DNA from: Muribaculum sp.
GTDB taxonomy: Bacteria > Bacillota > Clostridia > Lachnospirales > Lachnospiraceae
Assembly: GCA_023663505.1 (NCBI GenBank)
Contig: JAMPHH010000010.1
Span: 1-64,000, forward strand
Direction: 5' to 3'
DNA: 64,000 bases
Part shown: positions 15,873 to 24,797 of the stretch, piece after piece
How the letters are laid out: each line of letters begins with the position of its first letter
Position numbering within the stretch: position 1 is the first letter of the stretch
Notes under the pieces: model-generated
Seen by the model: the letters and a program-made list of their open reading frames with translations, nothing else
Database searches by the model: none
Told to the model about the DNA's origin: nothing
Translations under genes and position numbers: made by a program

Positions 15873-17675
15873 TTACAATTTAAACTGCTTGGTATCCTGA
15901 CTCTGGCGGTTGCTCAAATCCACTAACGCCTGAGTATCCTGTGTACAGCTTGCGATGTTGTCAGACAACACCTGCATGCTTGCATTGGTCTCCTCCATCG
16001 ATGCCGCGTTTTGCTCGACCACACTGGCAAGAGAGGTCATAGCCTCGCCCACGATAGCCTTCAGGCTGTCCAGTACAATCGTCTGGTCTCCAATCTCCTT
16101 CGCCGCACTGCTTACGGTCTGAATCTCCTGATAGAGATGCTGGAACGCATTCTTGGTGGATTCCAATTTCTCCTTCTGCTCCTCGACCTCCTGATTCACC
16201 TCGTTCATCTCGGAGACAGAGCTTCCCACATTTTGAATCAGCTCTGCGGCAATCCGTTCGATTTCCGCAGCGCTGTTGGCGGATTGGTCTGCCAGCTTCA
16301 TGATCTCCTCTGCAACAACCGCGAAGCCTCTCCCCGCTTCGCCCGCTCTGGCAGCCTCAATACTGGCGTTCAGTGACAACAGATTGGTCTGTTCCGCCAT
16401 ATCCTTGATGATCGTCACCGCCTTGTTGATATGGTCGGCTGACTCGTTATTCCTAATGGTCTGCCGATAAACAACATCAATCGCGCCTGTGGTCTTCTCT
16501 GTTATATTGTACAGCCCGTCAATGCTGTCTATCGCATCCTTGGAATAGGTCAGCATACTTTCCACAGAAGCATCAAGACTGACCGCATCAGCCTTCTCCT
16601 GATCGATGACGCTTCCAAGCTCCCTCACCTTATTGTTGACCACCTCGGTCTCCGATGCCTGCTCCGTGGCGGCAGAGGTCAATTCGTCCACAGCCTTGTT
16701 GATATTACCGATCGTGATATTGATATCCTCGAACTTCCTGCCAAAATTCTCACTGCATGTCTGCAGCATGGAGCTGCTTTCAAGCACGGAGGAAATCATT
16801 CTCGTCAGGGAGTTCTTCACCGCGTTGGTAGAGCGGGCAATGTTGCCGACCTCGTCAGCCCTATGTAAGAGCTTGACGTCAACCGTGAAGGTGAGATCAC
16901 CCTCCGCCGCCCTGCGCAGGTCCGCATCTACCTGCTTGATTCCGTTTACAACGCTCTGCCCGAAGATCCATGAGCCGATGATACCGATCACCACGATGAG
17001 AACTGCGGCTATGAGAAAATAAAGTGTCATGCGGTGGGAGTTGGCGGAGATTGCCGTCTCCTGCTCCTGAATGACCACCTGCATATCATCTACGTAATTG
17101 CCCGTGGTGATCACCCAACCCCAAGGCTCAAACATTTCCGAGTAGGCGACCTTGGGCGCAACGGTCACGCCGTCAGCCTTCGTAAAGGCAAATTGGTTGT
17201 AGCCGCCCCCCGCCTGCGCTGATTTCATGATACTTTGAATGATCATAACGCCGTCAGGATCCTTTAGCTCGTAGCGGTTATTGCCCTCCTGCTCAGGCAG
17301 GATCGGGTGCATGACAAGATTGTAGTCCGTGTCATCAATCCACATATAGCCCGAACCGTCATCTCGATAGCGCATGCCGCGTATCACTTCCTTTGCCGCC
17401 TCCTTCGCCTGCGCCTCCGTCATTTCCCCGCTGACAGACATGTCATAATAGCCCTGCACTATGGCGATAGCCGCCTGAATCTGAGATTTAATCTCGGTGC
17501 GGTAACCGTCGTCCATGGCATTCTCATAGACCGAGCTGGATTCCTTCAGGGATTGATTCAAAAAACAGACTCCCGTCACACCAAGCCCTACTGTCGCAAG
17601 CAATACCAGTGCGAATGAGAACATCACCATGGTAAATGCAAGACTTTTTGTGTTTTCTTTCTTTTGACCCTCCAT
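15873..17675 (-). CDS. Methyl-accepting chemotaxis protein with single Cache sensor domain
   Basis: Transmembrane chemoreceptor of 600 residues. A first membrane helix (about residues 15-38) is followed by an extracytoplasmic sCache_2-type domain with the signature G-S-G-Y-M-W-I-D-D and H-P (about 108-125). A second helix (about 215-237) leads into a HAMP domain, and the cytoplasmic signalling domain contains the MCP hairpin around I-E-A-A-R-A-G-E-A-G-R-G-F-A-V-V-A-x-E. sCache domains often sense small carboxylates. The start at 17675 has GGAGGT upstream. No other chemotaxis gene is in the window, so it is an orphan receptor gene with its own promoter. Confidence 0.95.
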   Translation of the reverse strand: MEGQKKENTKSLAFTMVMFSFALVLLATVGLGVTGVCFLNQSLKESSSVYENAMDDGYRTEIKSQIQAAIAIVQGYYDMSVSGEMTEAQAKEAAKEVIRGMRYRDDGSGYMWIDDTDYNLVMHPILPEQEGNNRYELKDPDGVMIIQSIMKSAQAGGGYNQFAFTKADGVTVAPKVAYSEMFEPWGWVITTGNYVDDMQVVIQEQETAISANSHRMTLYFLIAAVLIVVIGIIGSWIFGQSVVNGIKQVDADLRRAAEGDLTFTVDVKLLHRADEVGNIARSTNAVKNSLTRMISSVLESSSMLQTCSENFGRKFEDINITIGNINKAVDELTSAATEQASETEVVNNKVRELGSVIDQEKADAVSLDASVESMLTYSKDAIDSIDGLYNITEKTTGAIDVVYRQTIRNNESADHINKAVTIIKDMAEQTNLLSLNASIEAARAGEAGRGFAVVAEEIMKLADQSANSAAEIERIAAELIQNVGSSVSEMNEVNQEVEEQKEKLESTKNAFQHLYQEIQTVSSAAKEIGDQTIVLDSLKAIVGEAMTSLASVVEQNAASMEETNASMQVLSDNIASCTQDTQALVDLSNRQSQDTKQFKL

Positions 17676-17714
17676 TTGACCTTCTACCTCCATACACATT
17701 TTATATCACACGCA

Positions 17715-17738
17715 TATCGCAGATTTATACCTGCGATA
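17715..17738. promoter_or_regulatory. Inverted repeat in the chemoreceptor leader
   Basis: TATCGCAG and CTGCGATA form a perfect 8-base dyad with an 8-base spacer. It lies in the 5' untranslated leader about 40-60 bases ahead of the chemoreceptor start, where it could be an RNA hairpin or a protein site. Confidence 0.45.
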
Positions 17739-17878
17739 CTGTCGTCGGTCAATACCCCCGCTGCTTGCAATGGGATATTGAACTGCACCGCGTCACCTTT
17801 ATTGAAATATTGAATATTGCATATTGCTACGACTCGGTGTACGGCGCACAGTCCGACAACATTTCTTCTTATAATCAA

Positions 17879-17906
17879 TTATATACCTTACATAAAAAAT
17901 GTAAAG
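17879..17906 (-). promoter_or_regulatory. Promoter of the chemoreceptor gene
   Basis: TTTACA (17901-17906) and TATAAT (17879-17884) are 16 bases apart on the minus strand. Transcription from here would leave a leader of about 200 bases before the start codon. No sigma-28 type promoter (TAAA/GCCGATAA) was seen, although chemoreceptor genes often have one. The 300-base gap 17676-17975 holds no gene. Confidence 0.55.
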
Positions 17907-17975
17907 AATATATTCTTGTACAATTTGATACTTTACAAATCATATGTCCCTACATTTTTATAATATCTAAATATT

Positions 17976-18944
17976 TTATATGATTCCCTTCTCGCGAATC
18001 CGCCCCATCATATAGGCAAGCATCTCCGTCTCGGGATTCTCCCCGTGAAATTCCTGCCTGTCCACCCAGATCACATCTGTCTCCCGACGAAACCATGTAA
18101 ACTGTCTCTTGGCAAAATGCCTTGTGTCACGCTTAATGAGATAGACCGCCTCCTCCAAGCTGCATTTCCCCTCCAGATAATCCAATATCTCCTTATAACC
18201 CAAGCCCTGCATGGCGGTCTGCCCCCGTCTGCAGCCCATCTGTCGAAGCCTCTCAACCTCCTCCACAAGCCCCTGCTCAAGCATCAGCTCCACCCTCTGC
18301 TCTATGCGCTGATAAAGCCTCTCCCGCTCGTCATTTAGCACAAAATAACAGGCATTGTATGCGTTTTCACGCTGACGCTCCCTCGCGTTATGCTCGGAAA
18401 TGGGCTGTCCCGTGAAATGATAATATTCCAAGGCGCGAATGACACGCTTAATATTCCCTGCGGGAATCGACTCCGCCGAAGCCCCGTCCACCTCCGTAAG
18501 CATCTGATGTAACCGCTCCGCCCCTTGGCTCTCGGCAAGCCGCTCAAGCTCCCTGCGATATCCGTCATCTCCCTCATTCTCCGTAAAATCAATATCCCGA
18601 AGCACCGCCTGAATATAGAAGCCCGTCCCTCCCGTGAGAATCGGGACATGCCCTCTCTCATAGATTCCCGCAAGGCACTCCTTGCATTTCTGTTGGAAGA
18701 TCGTCACGTTAAAATCTTCCCACGGCTCCAAAATATCGATCAAATGGTGGGGAATCCCCTGCATCTCCTCTCGGGTGATTTTGGCGGAGCCGATATTCAT
18801 ATGGCGATAAACCTGCATGGAATCCGCCGACACAATCTCCCCGTCCACAGCCCTCGCCAGTGAGATAGAGAGTGCGGTCTTGCCCACCGCCGTGGGACCC
18901 GCCAAGATAATCAGCGGAGGCTTTAATTCGTCTTTTCTTTCCAT
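17976..18944 (-). CDS. miaA: tRNA dimethylallyltransferase
   Basis: MiaA, 322 residues, adds a dimethylallyl group to A37 of tRNAs reading UNN codons. The P-loop G16-P-T-A-V-G-K-T23 and the D-S-M-Q-V-Y motif (41-46) are intact, followed by G-I-P-H-H-L-I-D. The later part has the family's F-A-K-R-Q-F-T-W-F motif near the C-terminus. It is the last gene of the mutS-mutL operon, starting 9 bases after the mutL stop. Its product is the substrate of MiaB, encoded at 51944-53470. Confidence 0.96.
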   Translation of the reverse strand: MERKDELKPPLIILAGPTAVGKTALSISLARAVDGEIVSADSMQVYRHMNIGSAKITREEMQGIPHHLIDILEPWEDFNVTIFQQKCKECLAGIYERGHVPILTGGTGFYIQAVLRDIDFTENEGDDGYRRELERLAESQGAERLHQMLTEVDGASAESIPAGNIKRVIRALEYYHFTGQPISEHNARERQRENAYNACYFVLNDERERLYQRIEQRVELMLEQGLVEEVERLRQMGCRRGQTAMQGLGYKEILDYLEGKCSLEEAVYLIKRDTRHFAKRQFTWFRRETDVIWVDRQEFHGENPETEMLAYMMGRIREKGII

Positions 18945-18953
18945 AACTATAAC

Positions 18954-21101
18954 CTACACAATCCGCTTGAATTTCTTTTCCATCTCGTACTTGGTCATGG
19001 TGATGATCGTGGGTCTTCCGTGAGGACAGTTGTAGGGATTCTCCAAGGTCAAAAGCTCGTCTATCAGACGCTGCGCCTCGGCATGGCTCAAGCGGTTATT
19101 TCCCTTCACCGCCGCCTTGCAGGACATGGAGGCTATCTTCTCCTCAATCACCTGAAAGCTTCCCCTGCTCACTCCGGAGTCCAACTCGTCAAGCACCTCG
19201 AGGAACATCTCCCGCTCGCTGCAGCCATAAAGATCCACGGGAACACTGCGGAGGGCATACTCGTTCCCGCCAAACGCCTCAATCTCAAAGCCAAGCTGCA
19301 CAAAGGTCTCCATATACTCCTTCAGCAGCAATTCCTCTTGTGCGGACAGACTCACGATCACCGGCGGCATCAACGCCTGCGACACCACGCTTTTCTCCCG
19401 AAGCTGCCGCATCAGACGCTCATATTTCACCTTCTCATGGGCAGCGTGCTGATCGATGATAAACAGCTTGTCCTCAAACTGCACCATCCAGTAGGTGTCA
19501 AAGACCTGCCCGATAATATGGTATCGGCTGCGGTTCTCGACAGAGAGGAGCTTTTCCTCGAACAGATTCATCTGCTTGGTCTCCTGCGCCAATCCCGCAC
19601 GGGCAGCTTCCTCCTGCTTCATACTCGGCTGTGCGATATCCGTCTGCGCATTGTCCCGCTGTCTCCCGTCCTGCTGCATGTCACTCAATGGCATCTTGGT
19701 GCTTGACTCTTCCTGAAAAAACGTCTCCTCCTTGAGTTCGGAAGCCTTGTCCGTCTCACGAGCCGCATTTAACGCAATCAGCCCTGCTGCCGTCACCTCA
19801 GCCGCCATCTCCGCCTTCCCGTAATCCGCCCGCAGCTTTGACACTTTTCCTGCAAATTCCTGTGCTTCGTCTGCGTTTTCTGTCGATTTTACCCGCTCCC
19901 AGACAGGATTCTGCATAAAATCCTGCGTTTTTTCATTCTTATACAGCTTGGGCGCTTCCGTCTGATAATCGGTCTCCTCCATCACCCTGTAAGCAGACCC
20001 GCGATTGCGCTCAAAGGGCTCGGGTGTGGGAAGCTTCTGCCGCTCAATACGCTCCTGCCGTTCCTCCCGCTGTTTTGCCTTCTCGTCTCCGAGTGTCACG
20101 TCAGGTATCATTTCATGATTCTTCAGTGTGTCATGCACCGCACCTGAAAGCATCTTGCTAAAAGTGATCCCGTCGCTGAAACGAACGTCCATCTTGGTGG
20201 GATGTACATTCACGTCCACCTGACCGACGTCCATGGTGATATGCAGTACGCACAGAGGAAATTTGTGCTGCATCAGATATTCCCGATACCCCTCCTCTAT
20301 CGCTCTGGCAATCACATTGCTTTTGATAAAACGTCTATTGATAAAATAAATCTCAAAATTGCGGTTGGAACGAACCAACACAGGCTTTCCCAGATATCCC
20401 TCGACCCTGTTGCCATTCTGCTCCAACTGGATAGGCACCAGTGAAGCCGCCACGTCGCGCCCGTAAATGCGATAGATAACCTCCTTTAAATCCCCGCTCC
20501 CCGAGGTATGGAACCGCACCTGACTCCCCATCTGGAACTTAAAGGATATATCGGGGCGGGATAACGCCAAATGCTCCATCAAATCCGCAATATAGCCGCC
20601 CTCCGTCGCAGGCAGCTTTAAAAATTTTCTCCTCACGGGAGTATTAAAAAAAAGATTGCGCACCACAAAGGTGGTACCGTCCGGAGCCCCCACCTCCGCA
20701 AACTCCTTCTCCACTGCGCCCTCCAATACGATCCTGTTCCCCGTCAGGCTGTCCGCGGTCTTGGTGATCACCTCCACCTTCGCAACCGCCGCGATGCTTG
20801 ACAACGCCTCGCCGCGAAACCCCAGACTGGAAACCCTTATCAGATCCTCCGCATGCTCGATCTTACTGGTGGCATGGCGCAGGAACGCCTGCCTGATCTG
20901 ATCTCCTGCCATGCCGCTCCCGTTGTCCGTGACCCTGATAAACTCTATGCCGCCGTCCTTAATCTCCACCGTGACCGCCGACGCTCCCGCATCAATGGCA
21001 TTCTCCACCAATTCCTTCACCACACTGGAGGGACGCTCCACCACCTCGCCCGCGGCGATTTTATCTATGGTCTCCGAATCAAGTACATGTATCTGCGCCA
21101 T
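18954..21101 (-). CDS. mutL: DNA mismatch repair protein MutL (endonuclease type)
   Basis: MutL of 715 residues. The N-terminal GHKL ATPase has E-L-V-E-N-A-I-D-A-G and D-N-G-S-G-M motifs, then G-F-R-G-E-A-L-S-S-I. A long variable linker (about 340-510) is rich in E, K and Q. The C-terminal domain carries the endonuclease motif D-Q-H-A-A-H-E-x4-E and the metal site C-P-H-G-R-P near the end, as in MutL from bacteria without MutH. It nicks the new strand after MutS finds a mismatch. It lies between a small ORF downstream of mutS and miaA. Confidence 0.97.
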   Translation of the reverse strand: MAQIHVLDSETIDKIAAGEVVERPSSVVKELVENAIDAGASAVTVEIKDGGIEFIRVTDNGSGMAGDQIRQAFLRHATSKIEHAEDLIRVSSLGFRGEALSSIAAVAKVEVITKTADSLTGNRIVLEGAVEKEFAEVGAPDGTTFVVRNLFFNTPVRRKFLKLPATEGGYIADLMEHLALSRPDISFKFQMGSQVRFHTSGSGDLKEVIYRIYGRDVAASLVPIQLEQNGNRVEGYLGKPVLVRSNRNFEIYFINRRFIKSNVIARAIEEGYREYLMQHKFPLCVLHITMDVGQVDVNVHPTKMDVRFSDGITFSKMLSGAVHDTLKNHEMIPDVTLGDEKAKQREERQERIERQKLPTPEPFERNRGSAYRVMEETDYQTEAPKLYKNEKTQDFMQNPVWERVKSTENADEAQEFAGKVSKLRADYGKAEMAAEVTAAGLIALNAARETDKASELKEETFFQEESSTKMPLSDMQQDGRQRDNAQTDIAQPSMKQEEAARAGLAQETKQMNLFEEKLLSVENRSRYHIIGQVFDTYWMVQFEDKLFIIDQHAAHEKVKYERLMRQLREKSVVSQALMPPVIVSLSAQEELLLKEYMETFVQLGFEIEAFGGNEYALRSVPVDLYGCSEREMFLEVLDELDSGVSRGSFQVIEEKIASMSCKAAVKGNNRLSHAEAQRLIDELLTLENPYNCPHGRPTIITMTKYEMEKKFKRIV

Positions 21102-21152
21102 CTGCCCTCTCTCCTTATTTATAAAAAATTTCTCTCACCTGTAATGATCCCT

Positions 21153-21383
21153 CTAATGGACTCTGATACACCTTTCCACATCTCTGTCATAAATATATTC
21201 AGCCCGCATTTCGTCCTCCATAATGCTCCAATGATACACTCTACATAATAACGCCACAAAATTATCCTCTTGCCTATCATAAAGATTCTCTATATTTTTC
21301 ATTTGTAATTTAAATTCTTCAAAGGATATCTTGGAGCCATATAGCAATACATCACCTTTGTAGTATTCAATTCTGACCACCAT
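21153..21383 (-). CDS. Small conserved-looking protein between mutS and mutL (76 residues)
   Basis: An unrecognised protein of 76 residues, acidic and aromatic-rich, without a signal peptide or membrane helix. Its sequence includes V-R-I-E-Y-Y-K-G-D and D-N-F-V-A-L-L-C-R-V-Y. A good ribosome site (AGGGGG, seven bases ahead of the ATG) and its tight position, 22 bases after the mutS stop and 51 before the mutL start, argue that it is translated. It could be a small fold of regulatory type, or unrelated to mismatch repair. I see no motif that gives a function. Confidence 0.6.
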   Translation of the reverse strand: MVVRIEYYKGDVLLYGSKISFEEFKLQMKNIENLYDRQEDNFVALLCRVYHWSIMEDEMRAEYIYDRDVERCIRVH

Positions 21384-21405
21384 TGAAATGCCCCCTGATT
21401 CAGCC

Positions 21406-24075
21406 TCACAATGTCCAACGGTTCTTGATTTTATTCTGCAGACGATACAACGTGTTTAAGGCATCTAAGGGTGTTAATGTTGTCACCTCCACCTCCATCA
21501 GCTCCTTCAAAACGTCCTCGTCAGTCACTGTGTCAAAAAGTGACATCTGTGCCATATCCACCTCGTCATAGCTCAGCTTCCGTCCCGAGGAAGTCCTTTT
21601 GTCACTGCTTTCCTTGGTGTCCACGGCGATACTCTGCACCTTCTCCGTGATATCATTGTCCGAGAGCTGATCCGCGATCTCCTTGGCGCGGTCTATGACC
21701 ATGTCAGGCACCCCCGCCAGCTTCGCCACCTGAATTCCATAGCTCCTGTCAGCGCCGCCCTTCACGATCTTTCTGAGGAACACGATGTCGTCTCCGCATT
21801 CCTTCACCGCGATACAGTAATTATTCACATTGCTCATTTTACCCTCAAGCTCCGTCAGCTCGTGATAATGAGTGGCAAAAAGGGTCTTCGCCCCGAGGAG
21901 CTTGCGGTTGCTGATGTGCTCGATCACCGCCCACGCTATGGAAAGTCCGTCAAAGGTGGAGGTTCCGCGCCCGATCTCGTCCAAAATTAACAGACTGTTG
22001 GCGGTGGCGTTGCGAAGGATATTCGCCACCTCGTTCATCTCCACCATGAAGGTAGACTGCCCGCTCGCCAGATCGTCCGAAGCGCCCACTCTGGTAAAGA
22101 TCCTGTCCACGATACCCACGTTTGCGGACTTTGCGGGCACAAAACACCCAATCTGCGCCATGAGCACGATCAATGCCGACTGCCGCATATAGGTGGACTT
22201 GCCCGCCATGTTAGGTCCCGTGATCACGCTGATGCAGTGCTTTCCGTTATCCAGAAAGGTGTCATTGGCGATAAACAGGTCATTGCTGATCATTTGCTCC
22301 ACCACAGGGTGCCGCCCCGCCTTGATGTCGATGACTCCCTTTTCATTCAACTTGGGGCGCACATAATGATTGCGCTCCGACACCACGCTCAGGGAAGCGA
22401 AAACATCAAGTCTCGCGATCGCCTTCGCCGTCCGCTGAATGCGCTCTATCTCCAATGCGATTGAATCCCTGATCTTACAGAACAGATCATATTCCAAGGT
22501 CTGCAGCTTGTCCTCCGCGTTTAAGATCGTGTCCTCCAGTTCCTTTAGTCTGGGGGTGGTATAACGCTCGGCATTCGCCAAGGTCTGTTTGCGCACATAA
22601 TCCTCAGGCACAAGATTCTTATAGGAATTCGTCACCTCAAAATAATATCCGAACACCTTGTTGTACTTGATGCGCAGGTTTTTGATCCCCGTGCGCTCTC
22701 TGTCCTGCTCCTCAAGCTGCGCCAACCAGTCCTTGCCGTCCCGCTTCGCGCTGCGCAGCATATCTATGGTCTCGTCAAAGCCGTCCTTGATCATGCCGCC
22801 CTCGCGAATCGTAATGGGCGGCTCCTCCTCAATCGCCTTTAAAATCAATTGATAAATATCCTCAAGCCCGTCCATCTCCTCCTGCACCGATTGCAGCTCC
22901 TCCTTGGCAAAAGCCTTCAGGACAGTCTTGATATGGGGCAGCATCTCCAAGGAATTGCGAAAGGCGATCAAATCCCTCGGATTGGCGGTCTTGTAAGTCA
23001 CCTTTGACAGCAATCTCTCCATATCATAAATGGGCCCCAGATACTCTCTGATCTCGTCCCGCGAGACGCTGTCCTTATTTAACTCCTCAATGGCGTCCAG
23101 ACGCTTCTCCATCTCCTCCTTATTGATCAGGGGCTGTTCGATATAGCTGCGAAGCAGCCGCCCGCCCATAGCAGTCTTGGTCTTGTCCAAAACCCATAGC
23201 AGGGAGCCTCTTTTTTGCTTCTCGCGCAAGGTCTCCGTCAGCTCCAGATTCCTCCTCGTGGAGCTGTCAAGCAGCATGTACTTACTGGTGATATAGGGGT
23301 AAATATGGGTAAAATGCTCCAAGCTGCTCTTTTGGGTCTCATAGAGGTACTGTAAGAGTGCTCCCGCCGCGGTCATGCCGATTGGGAAGTCCTCAATGCC
23401 AAGCCCGATCAGGGTATTTACCTTAAAGTGCTTGAGCAGCACCTTTTTGCAGCCGTCGTCATCAAATACATGTGGCTCTAGGGCGTTCACGGAGATATGC
23501 AGTCTCCCCCGCAGATCATCGACGTCTGCTCCGCTGACCAGAAAGGCGTCATTACAGATGATTTCCGAGGGCTCGTATTTCATCAGCTCGTCCGTCAGCC
23601 GCCTTAAGTCCTCCACCTCCGTCACATAGTAATCCCCCGTGGTGACGTCAGCCGCCGAGAGCCCGATTCCCTCCGAAGTATAGGCGATGCACATCAGGAA
23701 ATTATTCTTGGACTCCTCCAGGGATTGCATGTTCAGATTCGTTCCCGGCGTGACAATGCGCACAATATCGCGTTTCACGAGTCCCTTTGCCAGCTTGGGG
23801 TCCTCGAGCTGTTCACAGATTGCGACCTTGTATCCCCGACTCACCAGCTTGGTGAGATATCCTTCCACCGCGTGGTAGGGCACACCGCACATTGGTGCCC
23901 GCTCATCCTGCCCGCAGGCTCTCCCCGTCAGGGTCAGCTCCAATTCCTTGGAGACTGTCTTGGCATCTTCAAAAAACATCTCATAGAAGTCTCCCAGACG
24001 ATAGAATAATATACAGTCAGGACACTGCTTCTTGGTTTCCATATATTGTTGCATCATGGGAGTTAATTCCGACAC
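21406..24075 (-). CDS. mutS: DNA mismatch repair protein MutS
   Basis: MutS1 of 889 residues, which recognises mispairs and small loops. The N-terminal mismatch-binding domain has the F-Y-E-M-F motif (phenylalanine and glutamate of F-x-E) in R-L-G-D-F-Y-E-M-F. The ATPase domain has Walker A G-P-N-M-A-G-K-S-T, the D-E-I-G-R-G-T-S-T-F-D-G block and T-H-Y-H-E-L. The GTG at 24075 (protein M-S-E-L-T-P-M-M) is chosen because AACAGGAG precedes it; the TTG at 24105 has none. It heads the mutS-ORF76-mutL-miaA operon. Confidence 0.97.
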   Translation of the reverse strand: MSELTPMMQQYMETKKQCPDCILFYRLGDFYEMFFEDAKTVSKELELTLTGRACGQDERAPMCGVPYHAVEGYLTKLVSRGYKVAICEQLEDPKLAKGLVKRDIVRIVTPGTNLNMQSLEESKNNFLMCIAYTSEGIGLSAADVTTGDYYVTEVEDLRRLTDELMKYEPSEIICNDAFLVSGADVDDLRGRLHISVNALEPHVFDDDGCKKVLLKHFKVNTLIGLGIEDFPIGMTAAGALLQYLYETQKSSLEHFTHIYPYITSKYMLLDSSTRRNLELTETLREKQKRGSLLWVLDKTKTAMGGRLLRSYIEQPLINKEEMEKRLDAIEELNKDSVSRDEIREYLGPIYDMERLLSKVTYKTANPRDLIAFRNSLEMLPHIKTVLKAFAKEELQSVQEEMDGLEDIYQLILKAIEEEPPITIREGGMIKDGFDETIDMLRSAKRDGKDWLAQLEEQDRERTGIKNLRIKYNKVFGYYFEVTNSYKNLVPEDYVRKQTLANAERYTTPRLKELEDTILNAEDKLQTLEYDLFCKIRDSIALEIERIQRTAKAIARLDVFASLSVVSERNHYVRPKLNEKGVIDIKAGRHPVVEQMISNDLFIANDTFLDNGKHCISVITGPNMAGKSTYMRQSALIVLMAQIGCFVPAKSANVGIVDRIFTRVGASDDLASGQSTFMVEMNEVANILRNATANSLLILDEIGRGTSTFDGLSIAWAVIEHISNRKLLGAKTLFATHYHELTELEGKMSNVNNYCIAVKECGDDIVFLRKIVKGGADRSYGIQVAKLAGVPDMVIDRAKEIADQLSDNDITEKVQSIAVDTKESSDKRTSSGRKLSYDEVDMAQMSLFDTVTDEDVLKELMEVEVTTLTPLDALNTLYRLQNKIKNRWTL

Positions 24076-24252
24076 GTTTTCCACTCCTGTTCTTATGTAT
24101 TCCAAGCATGGTCATAGCATCTGCGGCTCTGTGTGCGTCACGATCCGTTTTGGGTTCGGCGGAGCTTGTCATGCCCCGCCCGTGTATGCATGGCGTGGAT
24201 TTCTCTGACGCCGCACAAAGAGAGAATGCACAAAACCTATGCATTCGTTCGT

Positions 24253-24281
24253 ATAATACCACAAAATGTGGGGTTTGTAAA
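24253..24281 (-). promoter_or_regulatory. Promoter of the mutS operon
   Basis: TTTACA (24276-24281) and TATTAT (24253-24258) are 17 bases apart on the minus strand, about 170 bases upstream of the mutS start. It lies just outside the repeat region that begins at 24293, which marks the boundary between the core operon and the accessory island. Confidence 0.65.
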
Positions 24282-24292
24282 GCAACTCGGTG

Positions 24293-24437
24293 TGTTTGTT
24301 TTATGGTGATATCGGGTGAGGGGGAGGCTTCATGGGTTGGAAGGTCTAGGTGGAGGCGTGGTTGGTTTTGTTTGGTTCAGGCTTGGTTCTGGTTAGATCT
24401 GATTGGTTCTGGCTTGGGGCGGCGGGAGAGAACTGGG
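24293..24437. repeat. G-rich dispersed repeat R1, left copy
   Basis: A G-rich, purine-biased non-coding block beginning TGTTTGTTTTATGGTGAT, with a close copy at 27029-27152. This copy has about 20 extra bases of the GGTTCTGG type near its centre. The stretch 24106-24745 has no convincing gene; it holds the mutS promoter, this repeat, the palindromic insertion and the start of the direct repeat. Confidence 0.8.
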
Positions 24438-24646
24438 AGGAGTTTTGCGGGCGGGCTGCGGTTGGGTGTTTTCTAATAGTGCGGGGAGGGGGATTGCAAT
24501 TTGCGGGTCGGCTCTAAGGTGCATCCATGCACCTAGAGCCTGAAATGCGCATCCGTGCGCATTTCTCCCTAGTGTCTGAACGCACTATAAGAAAACGCTC
24601 CAACCTCCGCCGAAGCCCGCAAAACTCCTCCCAGTCCTCTCCCGCC
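24421..24646. repeat. Large imperfect palindrome with two inner hairpins
   Basis: The left arm 24421-24483 and right arm 24581-24646 are imperfect reverse complements over about 63 bases, including the shared block GGAGGAGTTTTGCGGG-type sequence and its complement. Between the arms are two near-perfect hairpins at 24510-24540 (GGCTCTA arms) and 24542-24565 (GAAATGCGCA arms). The part 24438-24650 (213 bases) is absent from the otherwise matching copy at 27029-27208, so it behaves as an insertion or as the product of a deletion there. Confidence 0.8.
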
Positions 24647-24666
24647 TCGGTAGCTGAACGAAACAG

Positions 24667-24797
24667 GTATGCAGGGCTTATAAATTATATATGGCTGAAC
24701 TGTTACTGTATTGGTATCAGTTCAGCCATCAGTACCGCAAGACTATCAGTAAAGGATATCATATACATCAAATTCTTTTGTATCGGCATTATATTTC
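24667..24797. repeat. 131-bp direct repeat DR1 at the left end of the accessory island
   Basis: Matches 35593-35723 over the full 131 bases with about eight differences by eye, in the same orientation. It contains a perfect 12-base hairpin (ATGGCTGAACTG at 24691-24702 with its complement at 24718-24729) and, from 24746, the last codons of the lipoprotein gene. The hairpin could serve as that gene's terminator. Confidence 0.9.

Noticed and set aside
24017..24262. Minus-strand frame of 81 codons overlapping the mutS start
   Set aside because: It overlaps the real mutS frame and promoter, has a biased composition and no ribosome site.
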